Under the pieces are notes generated by a model. The model searched no databases. It saw only the letters and a list, made by a program, of their open reading frames with translations, and was not told the origin of the DNA. This document shows positions 56,652 to 64,000 of a stretch of 64,000 bases of DNA, one piece after another (position 1 is the stretch's first letter; every line of letters begins with the position of its first letter). A program made the translations under genes and the position numbers. Origin of the DNA: Plutella xylostella (lineage: Eukaryota > Arthropoda > Insecta > Lepidoptera > Plutellidae); NCBI RefSeq assembly GCF_932276165.1, contig NC_063982.1, positions 4,915,501 through 4,979,500 of the forward strand. The letters are read 5' to 3'.

Positions 56652-59259
56652 TTAAGCTGTATTTTGTTGTTGTGGCTGACGCGGCATTGTACACTACGCG
56701 TAGAGGCGAGCTTGTCGATTCGCTACGTAATACGGCATGGTGCGGTAAATAACATGTAGGTAGCTGATTCGGTGTTTTGCTACACGGAATCATATGTCCA
56801 AGTGCAATGTACTCGTTCATAAATTGCTTGTACTGTTTCGCAATCTCCGGTTGTTTTTGTAATTTTCTTTCTAAGTGGTAAAATTGTGCTACGGCTTTTG
56901 TCTTGGATTCGCCCAATTTTTCTTGATAGTCCTTTTTCATAGGTAACCTAACCTCGTATCGGCCATCATCTTTTCTTGTTGTGGATGATTTGTATAGTTC
57001 AATACACTCTTGACCTTCTAATGATAATTTTGATGACTCGGTTATTTCTTCTATCTCCCAAAACGACTGAATATCTTGTAAGTTGTTTAGAATAACATTG
57101 CAGTGAAGCGTTTTGACATTCCCACTGAGTATCCAACCGAGCTTAGTTTGTTGAGCGGTCGGCAGATTTGCATTTGTTCTACAAATACCGTCCATAAGTA
57201 TAACTGAGTATACGTCGGCTCCTAGTAATATATCTACAGGGCGACTATCATAAAACTCCGGGTCTGCTAACTTGATTTGGTCGAGGTACGACCAGTCTGG
57301 TTTTGAAAATGATGAACTTGGTAGATTTCTTATTAATTGATTCATGATGTAGGCGTCGGTTTCAAACTTGAAGTCGCCGACCGTTGATGCGCATTCTATG
57401 TTTATCAAACCTTTGCATGAACTTTCCTTCGCGCCTATTCCTGAAATGACGCCAACACATCGCTGTCGTGGAATTTTCAAAATCTGAGCTGCATTTTCTG
57501 ATATAAGGGATGCTTGTGACCCTTGGTCCAGGAGTGCTCGCATGGTATGATAGACTCCATTAACTGCTTTTACCTTGATTAGAGCAGTTGCAAGTAAAGT
57601 TTCAGAGCATTTATTTTGCGACACGTGTGAACTTTGTACTTGTTCATTCGGTGCATTCACACTTGATTTTGCGTGGTGTGCGTTCGGTGTCGTATATGCG
57701 TTGTGCAATAATGAATTGTGGTCTCTATTGCACTCACGACACCTATTTTCAGAAATGCATGGTTTTCCTGTGTGTCTATGTAGGCAATTTGGACAAATTT
57801 CGTTTTGCAGGACCGTCTTTTTCTTGAGATAAGCGGGCATGTTCAAAAATGTTGGGCAGAAATATATCCCATGATCATTGGTACTACATATAGGGCACTT
57901 GAATATCGTAGTACGCGTAGTAGGTATGTGTTGTTTTACCGGTTTAGCGTTCGATACTAGGGCATTGTAATGGTGTGCGGGTTTTTGGCTCGCGTGGTAT
58001 TTTGATATGTTATTGTTGATGAGTGGTTTAGGTGGAGGGTTCTTCTGCTTTGATGTCTCCAAGGTAGTGAATTTCGTCTCTAGAAATTCCATGAAATCAG
58101 CTAATTTTGGTAACTCTCTTGGCTGTTTTAGCGACTCCATGTAATCGTTATATAACTCAACATCTAATTTTTGAGACAAAAGGTATACTAGCAATGGATC
58201 CCAGGAAGTGATGTCTATTCCCAGGTTCTTGATGGCATTCAATGATTCGTTGGCTGTATCATGTAGCCTTTTGATGTTGCTGATGGATAAATGTTGCACA
58301 GTAGGTACATTCATGAGAGTACCGATAAGTGAAGTGAATATGAGCTTCTTGTTGTCATATCGATGCGCAAGGATCTCCCAACAGACAGTATAATTTTCCG
58401 AAGAAATATTAAGATGCTGTATTAAACGTTCTGCTTCTCCCTTGATTTTCGCTTTTAAAAACTGCATCTTTTGAGCGTTTGAAAGGGATGGGTTGTTATG
58501 GATTGTCTCTGTAAATAAATCCTTGAAGGATACCCATTGCGAATAGTTCCCGTTAAATGATGGTATTTCTATTTTTGGGGTTGACTTTTCGACATGAGCG
58601 ACTGACCACATTTTCTTGTTAACGGCTTTCTTCATTTTATTGTAATGAGACTCGTACTCGGTGAACTGCTGTTCATATTCTTGGTTAGACCCGCCAAGTT
58701 CACTATCTAATTCCCAATGGAGGCTGTCGATAGCTGACCAACGGATCTGCAAGTTGCGTAGCACATCCTCAAACTCCCACTTCTCTGATACTGAGTCGAG
58801 GTCAACGCTGGTAACGGTTCTCATAAACGCCTTAAAATTGCTAGCTTGTTTTTTGAGCATATCCTCTGTTTTGCTGCTGGAGCCCCGGGACGTCGTTGGT
58901 TGAATCTGATCTTGGGCTTGCCTCGGCGCCACTGACGGGCTAGGCATAAAAGATGGTGGCTTTATAACTGGTGTCCCGGGCCTGTAACTCTGAATAGTCT
59001 CCCTGATTTTGATATATTTATTTTTTACTTGCTCGTATTGTTGAGAAGTAAAGTAATTATGAGATTTATCTTCGCATGATAAAAAATTGATGTGGTTGTT
59101 GTGAAACTCGTTCCAATATTGGTCTAGAGTTTCCAATCGCTTCTGGATGTACTCCGGTGTCTTGCGGTCGGAACTAGCCTTTTTGAAATTAGTGTAGAGT
59201 TGATCAATACCCCCTACCACTTGCTCTTGTGTAGCAATAATATCCTCCATCCTCAACAT
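56593..59259 (-). CDS. gag: BEL/Pao gag-protease and the start of RT
   Basis: ATG at 59257-59259. The genuine frame runs to 56653 (869 codons); the last 19 residues to the stop at 56593 come from the inserted element. N-terminal coiled region (residues 1-95), Pro/Ser linker, then a DUF1759-type gag domain around 230-370 (WVSFKDLFTETIHNNP, FLKAKIKGEAERLIQHL). Zinc-knuckle-like Cys/His clusters follow at about 455-530 (CPICSTNDHGIYFC and CRECNRDHNSLLH), then a retropepsin with LLDQGSQASLI (catalytic Asp in DQGS) near 580. The RT thumb-side start follows at about 800-869 (YLPHHAVLRSES, RVVYNAS-like). Gag and protease look intact; RT is cut by the insertion. Confidence 0.9.
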   Translation of the reverse strand: MLRMEDIIATQEQVVGGIDQLYTNFKKASSDRKTPEYIQKRLETLDQYWNEFHNNHINFLSCEDKSHNYFTSQQYEQVKNKYIKIRETIQSYRPGTPVIKPPSFMPSPSVAPRQAQDQIQPTTSRGSSSKTEDMLKKQASNFKAFMRTVTSVDLDSVSEKWEFEDVLRNLQIRWSAIDSLHWELDSELGGSNQEYEQQFTEYESHYNKMKKAVNKKMWSVAHVEKSTPKIEIPSFNGNYSQWVSFKDLFTETIHNNPSLSNAQKMQFLKAKIKGEAERLIQHLNISSENYTVCWEILAHRYDNKKLIFTSLIGTLMNVPTVQHLSISNIKRLHDTANESLNAIKNLGIDITSWDPLLVYLLSQKLDVELYNDYMESLKQPRELPKLADFMEFLETKFTTLETSKQKNPPPKPLINNNISKYHASQKPAHHYNALVSNAKPVKQHIPTTRTTIFKCPICSTNDHGIYFCPTFLNMPAYLKKKTVLQNEICPNCLHRHTGKPCISENRCRECNRDHNSLLHNAYTTPNAHHAKSSVNAPNEQVQSSHVSQNKCSETLLATALIKVKAVNGVYHTMRALLDQGSQASLISENAAQILKIPRQRCVGVISGIGAKESSCKGLINIECASTVGDFKFETDAYIMNQLIRNLPSSSFSKPDWSYLDQIKLADPEFYDSRPVDILLGADVYSVILMDGICRTNANLPTAQQTKLGWILSGNVKTLHCNVILNNLQDIQSFWEIEEITESSKLSLEGQECIELYKSSTTRKDDGRYEVRLPMKKDYQEKLGESKTKAVAQFYHLERKLQKQPEIAKQYKQFMNEYIALGHMIPCSKTPNQLPTCYLPHHAVLRSESTSSPLRVVYNAASATTTKYSLRLSLKLEENQNLSNLVRGG

Positions 59260-59524
59260 GATGATTTGAGTAGAAGAAGATAAATAGGAAAGATCTTACT
59301 TGAATCAGACGTCTCCTGGTTCTGTGTGCACCTTGGTATGCACGCTCCCTGATGTCTTTCCGAGCTTCTTGATCAGCTCAGAAAGTGAATGCTGCTGCTT
59401 ACTGTATATCTTGTGATACAGTAAGAATCCTCCTTGAGTGGCTGAGAACTACCACGTCACTTCACCGGAAACACTGACACGTATCCAGGTCACACGACGC
59501 GTGTTTTAGTCCCGCCTGTTCGGA

Positions 59525-59538
59525 GGCTCGAAGGACCA
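59525..59538 (-). promoter_or_regulatory. Primer-binding site of the provirus
   Basis: TGGTCCTTCGAGCC on the - strand, one base inside the 5' LTR. It starts with TGG, as expected for pairing with a tRNA 3' CCA end, and the same sequence is common in insect BEL/Pao elements. I do not assign the tRNA. Confidence 0.7.
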
Positions 59539-59539
59539 A

Positions 59540-59776
59540 TGTTCGGGTACTAGCCGATGATGATAGATTGTTGATAAATGATAAAACTGTATGTATAAGT
59601 TTACCGGAGTTTATTGGGAGAAATAATTACTTGATACTATTTCTAAATAATAATGAGTGACGCGCGACGTGATTGATGTCTACAAACGTACTGAAAGTAA
59701 TGAAATTAGGTTAAAGTGTAAAATGATGATGCGGCGAAATGATGTGCTGTTGCTGTGTGCGTGCCTTGCCCGTACA
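59540..59776 (-). repeat. 5' LTR of the BEL/Pao provirus
   Basis: 237 bp, partner of 45372-45608. It should hold the provirus promoter, reading on the - strand. The CATAC duplication follows at 59777-59781. Confidence 0.9.
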
Positions 59777-59860
59777 CATACTTTAAGGCTACTTTTTATC
59801 CCGGAATTCCCACGGGATAACTTTTTAAAACGTAGCGGAGCTGGTCATAATGTTTACGAC
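59777..59860 (+). mobile_element. Right half of the Lep1-like Helitron fragment
   Basis: Continues the copy interrupted at 45371: GGCTACTTTTTATCCCGGAA, CCCACGGGATAACTTTTTAA, AACGTAGCGGAGCTGGT. The end is diverged from CTAG. Confidence 0.7.
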
Positions 59861-60202
59861 ATCTTAAATGCACGTTACATAATATGGTGTCATAGGTGTC
59901 ACTACAAGCGATTTTTTGCTTTGCTGAAAAATCTCTTCCAATCGACCTTCAGTCGGCTGCAAAGATATTTTAATAAGAACAATAGATGGAGTGTCAATGT
60001 AACAGAAGCGTCTCAACAACACCTCACTTTCCTATTGATCTGTTAATTTGAATTTCACTCAGAAGATTTGTAACTTTATTCATTGGGACAATGGTGGTCA
60101 TTACGATGAACTTAAACGGTTGGACAATAAACAAAACGCAGTTTTTTTGCTTTGTTTTTGTATGTGACTCCATCTTATTCGTATATACAATAAATAAAAT
60201 AA
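59861..60202. other. MNX intron without clear features
   Basis: Unique sequence with short incidental frames; no exon signals seen. Confidence 0.35.
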
Positions 60203-60447
60203 ATATGTGGGGACATCTCACACACGGCCATCCGACCCCAAGCTAGGCAGAACCTGTGTTATGGGTGTCGGACAGCTGATATATCTACACAAATACATAG
60301 ATAGATATATACTAAATATAAATATCAACACCCAAGACCCGAGTACAAATATCTGTCTTTAAACAAATATCTGCCCCAGCCGGGAATCGAACCCGGGACC
60401 TTCGGCATAGCAGTCAGGGCCACTAACCACTACGCCATTCGACCGTC
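60203..60447 (-). mobile_element. Full-length tRNA-derived SINE
   Basis: On the - strand the head has an A box in ATGGCGTAGTGGTTAGTG (60420-60437) and a B box in GGTCCCGGGTTCGATTCCCG (60383-60402). The body has GGGGCAGATATTTG, CAGGTTCTGCCTAGCTTGGG and the end TGTGAGATGTCCCCAC. The Pol III promoter spacing is tRNA-like. It is not a tRNA gene, since the acceptor stem cannot close. Confidence 0.85.
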
Positions 60448-60699
60448 GGCGGATATTGTTAATCTAAGACTAAAACACGGCGTTCCAAGGCTCAGTTTAC
60501 CGTAACTACCACACACTTACGGGGGCGTGGTCGTATGACGCCTGCGCAGAAAACCCTTTACGTTACATGGTGTTGTTAGAAAAAAAACATCCTGTGGATA
60601 ATTTTTGTTGCTAAGATTTGAAGCATGTTCTAGCAATATTTTGGTGCTTAGATGTTCTTATTTCGTGTGTACATGGACCCCCGCCACTCCTAGCACCAA

Positions 60700-60875
60700 C
60701 CAAGTAAAGGTAAGATATCGGTATCGTACGTATCGGACCAAACGGATTGTCATAAATGTATGGAAAAACGTCGTCGGCAATGCCGATGAAGTGGACGCAC
60801 TTGTGTGAATTCCTATACAAAGAATACTGAATGCGATGCGTCCGTTGCGGCTGATGCCAATGAACGCTTACCTTT
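60700..60875. repeat. Dispersed repeat, copy 4 of the CGGACGCATCGCATTCAGTA family (inverted)
   Basis: Bounded by AAAGGTAAG and CGCTTACCTTTAAAG. The interior is the reverse complement of copies at 28793, 30640 and 40478, with GAATACTGAATGCGATGCGT. Confidence 0.75.
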
Positions 60876-61184
60876 AAAGAACCTACAACGTAGAAATCAA
60901 CAAACTTATGAATTCCTTAGGTATTGTAGGATAAAGTGTGGGCATAGAGAAATATTTACGTGGGTTGCGGGTAGGATGCGTGAATCATTCTGGAAATAAA
61001 GAGGATGTGATGAACATCATCTATCTGGTTTTGATTGATTTGCTCAAAAGAGTAATCTTACACTAAACATTTTACTGCACTAACATTAATTTATATTCGA
61101 TCTTGAACATGGATAAAAGTCCTCCCTGTTTTTTAGACACTATCCTTAAATCATTCATAAAATAACCCAGTAGCTTAAATAAAT

Positions 61185-61315
61185 AACTAGCGACTTAATT
61201 AAAAAGCTAAAACTAATTACAAAAAGCGTCGCGACACAATTAGATCCCGTGGACTAATTATTCTAATTATTTTTATAAACTCCGCGCACAAACGAGGTTA
61301 ATTCGCTTTATTTGT
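61185..61315. promoter_or_regulatory. Cluster of homeodomain-type TAAT sites in the MNX intron
   Basis: Within 130 bp: ACTTAATTAAAA, AAACTAATTACAAA, ACAATTAGATC, ACTAATTATTCTAATTAT and AGGTTAATTCGC. That is at least six ATTA/TAAT cores, most in the TAATTA form preferred by Antp- and MNX-like homeodomains, in a repeat-free block with CpGs (GCGTCGCGAC). This could be an autoregulatory or Hox-input enhancer. AT-rich background makes chance occurrences likely, so it is only suggestive. Confidence 0.35.
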
Positions 61316-62800
61316 TCGGCAGACATTTAGGTTTTCAGTTAAAACGGACCTAACACACAAAATGGATACTTTGTACAAAATTTACTGAAAATCGGTCGTC
61401 GAGCCGCCGGCCGTTTGCTCTCTAGTGATGGGGTAGAGTGGTTCTTTCTATCGAAATCGATAACTTTACCTTTAACAGGCGTGCCTACTTAAGAAGGGAA
61501 GTTCCGATACAATACGAGATATAGTTTTACTATACTAATACGAGATATTTGTACTATAATAAGATATATTTTATCTTTGTATTGTACAGGAATTTCTCTT
61601 CTTTTAAGAGCCTTGCTCATGTCGGTGTAGTTTCCACCAGGCCACCGCGGTCTGTCATAGGCCAGTTCTTTCGTTTTTCTTGATAAGACCACACACTTTT
61701 TATCAGACAGACTCGTCTCTACCCTTCTTTTTTGCCTCCCTGCCTTTTGTGTCGGCCTTATTTGTGATATAATATGGGTAACTTCTGATTGCATCCAAAA
61801 GCCTGTCTTGTAAGCGCTTAAGAAATTGCCTGTAATCGTTGTAAAAAAGTCCAAATAAGTTTTTTTATAAATATTTATCGAATAAAATTGATAAAGATAA
61901 TAATTGACTCATCTTTTTTTATCGATAAACCCACCACAGTCCCGTCCCTACCAACACGTGTATTTAATTAGCAAAGGCCGACGGAACCCGCCTCGCTAAT
62001 TGGCTTACACCCAGCGGACACTGCCGAGGACACAGCAGGCCGGAGGTTGTAACGCTCTTAACACGTGGGTCGTAAAGAAGGTATTTGAACGCAAGTGGGT
62101 TAGTGCGAGAGTCTTGACTGTACGTTAATTGGTCGCCGCTTTGTTTAGAATGACAGTTTTGCGACGATTTTCTAATTTCAAAATGCGGTTTGGAATATTT
62201 AAGGTTATTTCTTTTTAAAATAAAATGTAAAATCTTACTGTAAAAACTATAAAACTACGAACCTCCGTCGAGAATTTTTAGGTCATTTTATGAACTAATA
62301 ATAATAAAAGCTTGTTTTCGAAGTGTGGCCGTTATTATTCTGAGGTTTGTATTATAAGTACCTACACAAAAAATAACTAAATTTAACCGAACAACCAATC
62401 ACTAACCTACAAAACAAAGCAAAAACCAACACAACCTATAAAAAAAACTGCTGACACGCAAAAATCGATTGCAATCCCGTAACAATACAGCACAATATTA
62501 ATTTGGATCGTGTTCTATTTACCCAATACATAATACAATACAATACATAAGGCCTACTGAATCGGCAGAAAGACATTATATGGCGCGTAAGACCGGCAAT
62601 CAACGTAATTTGATTTCATCCCTTAAACTCCCTCCCCTTTGTCTAGGGGAGGTAAAGGGAGGGGGCTTGCCTTGTTTCGTCTGGGGACATAATGGCGGCA
62701 GCTTGATCGCGTTGTGTTTAAACGTAAATGTTTAATTTCCGTCTGTACTGAAAATAGGAACTGGATTCATTTGTTTTTGCTTACCATTGGTAGACAATTT
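61316..62800. other. MNX intron, mostly unique sequence
   Basis: Notable unique blocks at 61955-62090 (TAATTAGCAAAGGCCGACGG, CTCGCTAATTGGC) and 62600-62700 (a CTCCCTCCCC / GGGGAGG dyad). An open frame on the - strand at 61489-61854 has no recognisable product. No exon signals were found. Confidence 0.35.
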
Positions 62801-64000
62801 AGGAATTCTAGGTATAATAATAATAATATAATAAATTCATTTATTTCAGCTAATAAAGTATAAATCATCAGTCATAATTATAAAGTTAAAAAATAAACGG
62901 CTAACTAAAACTTAAAATCTATTAACATAAACTGCCATCAGTTGTAAAGGGTATCACAACATATAGACGGATAGAGAACCTTCTTCCATTTTCGAAAGTT
63001 GGTTAAAAATATAAATTAGCCTTTATCTGAGTGTAAAGTTCAGTAAGTTTTTCCCGGAGCCAGCTCCTTCTATAAACGTCCTGCAGTGAAATATCGTTGG
63101 CTGTAAGATTGCTTTCCATTGCCGCTGCAGCCGAATGAAGGATGCTCTACCTTCTATCTACTCTATAGATAGATAGATAATTCTTTATTGCACACAAACA
63201 CAGAAATAGAATAGAAGAAACAAGAGGAAATACACAACATAGATGGTTCCAGTCTACCTCTACATAATAATATGTTCGCAATCATAAATGCATTAATAAT
63301 CGAACTATATGCTAGCACCAGACTTCACGGCTATTCGTATAAATTTGTTAACGGATGTTTGCTGTATTTGCCAAATATCAAAAATGTAGGCAAGTTCCTC
63401 AATAATTTGTTGAGAGTTTGCAAACACGCAAATATGAATAGCCAAGTGGGGTGGTACCAATAGGTATTTGGTAAAATATAAGTAAAGTAGTCTTGCATAG
63501 CCGAGTCTTATGACAGCTGTCACAACCATACATTTTATTGGTTATTTCTTACTTTTCTTTTAAAGTTAAATCCAACTTTATTCACCAAGCAGGCTCATGG
63601 GTCATAGTGGTTTTCCAAAATTCGTAAAACAAAAGTTGGTCAAAAAGACTCCCTCAGTAACCATCTTTCGGCTCGCTATACCACTTTTGGAACATCCTGT
63701 ATAATGGTAGTAAGTAGAGCAATCTTCCCGCTATTGCGCAAGTAAAGTCAGTTGAGTGATTTATAGATGCGCCGTTTGGCATACAAGCTACCGATTTCTT
63801 TGCCTCTAATCCCTCCAGCCAGCATTGTTGGAGCTCGGAACAAGAGATTTCAAATAAGGTTAAAGGAAATACGAAAACGTTCCGATTAGATTTTTGATTT
63901 GAGGTTACGAGCGGAGGTTTTAGTTGGATTTAGAGCAAAGAGGTTTTAAGTATTTACTTTCATAACTACTATATATTTGTGTTACGTTATAATAATGGGG
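62801..64000. other. MNX intron with LINE-tail-like repeats
   Basis: (TAA)n then 'aaattcatttatttcagc' at 62815-62850, and (TAGA)n with TTCTTTATTGCACACAAAC at 63163-63200, look like 3' tails of non-LTR elements. 63615-63705 has the ACAGGATGT-type end of the GCAAAA/ACAGGGTGT MITE group. No coding exon. Confidence 0.4.

Larger units (their letters stand above)
45372..59776 (-). mobile_element. BEL/Pao endogenous retrovirus with envelope gene, carrying two insertions
   Basis: A complete provirus on the - strand: 237-bp LTRs at both ends (TG...CA), a 5-bp CATAC duplication (45367-45371 and 59777-59781), a primer-binding site, gag-protease-RT-RNase H-integrase and an envelope. Total length is 14.4 kb, of which about 5.9 kb is two later insertions at TTAA sites. 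Without these it would be about 8.5 kb with a single frame of about 2,500 codons covering gag, pol and env, because both insertion points are in phase. I saw one LTR difference (45477-45480 ATGA versus ATAA in the other LTR), so the insertion is recent. It lies antisense in the MNX intron. Confidence 0.9.

Noticed and set aside
61489..61854. 121-codon frame on the - strand
   Set aside because: No domain recognised and no supporting splice or promoter signals; left as incidental.
39705..64000. Searched by eye for the MNX homeobox exon
   Set aside because: No KIWFQNRR- or RPRTAFT-like coding stretch was found on the + strand; it is assumed to lie beyond the window.

Overview
The window is nuclear DNA from an insect, almost certainly a moth or butterfly. 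It is AT-rich, has short GT-AG exons split by long introns, and is crowded with repeats typical of Lepidoptera: Lep1-like Helitron fragments, tRNA- and 5S-derived SINEs, RTE-like LINE tails ending in (TGA)n, palindromic MITEs and a BEL/Pao provirus. There are no operons, CRISPR arrays or bacterial features. Two host genes are visible, both incomplete in the window and both on the + strand, plus one probable pseudogene.

Layout. (1) 1-4.8 kb: the last six exons (525-4552) of an unidentified gene encoding a Tyr/Gln/Pro-rich, then Arg/Asn/His-rich low-complexity protein; every splice phase agrees. (2) 4.8-8.8 kb: MITEs, a cluster of four CCAAT boxes (6845-6960), and an RTE-like LINE tail split by a 348-bp GTCGC-rich MITE flanked by TAA. 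(3) 8792-21554: a 12.8-kb foldback-like element. Two nearly mirror-image arms carry 17 and 18 tandem units of about 345 bp around a 0.49-kb centre, with a candidate 10-bp target duplication outside. Nearly every unit contains a heat-shock-element-like triplet and repeats the element's own terminal motif. (4) 22.1-22.7 kb: a secreted-protein-like reading frame broken by a frameshift. (5) 22.9-38.5 kb: a repeat-rich 5' region of the next gene with several non-repetitive blocks that could be regulatory or untranslated exons. (6) 38592-39704: the first two coding exons of an MNX-class homeobox gene (exex/HB9 family). The homeobox exon was not found, so the following intron runs at least 24 kb to the window end.

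(7) 45372-59776: inside that intron, on the - strand, a young BEL/Pao endogenous retrovirus. It has 237-bp LTRs that differ at one base I could see and a CATAC target duplication. Gag, protease, RT, RNase H, integrase and a baculovirus-F-like envelope lie in what was originally one reading frame. Two unrelated insertions at TTAA sites (53471-56651 in RT; 47957-50678 near the pol/env boundary) now break it. The provirus itself sits inside a Lep1 Helitron fragment, so the nesting is host intron > Helitron > retrovirus > two TTAA elements. (8) 59.8-64.0 kb: more intron with a complete SINE, a MITE and a dense cluster of homeodomain-type TAAT sites (61185-61315).

The strongest candidates for something undescribed are the HSE-bearing foldback satellite and the env-bearing BEL element. 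All calls come from reading the sequence by eye; no database search was done.
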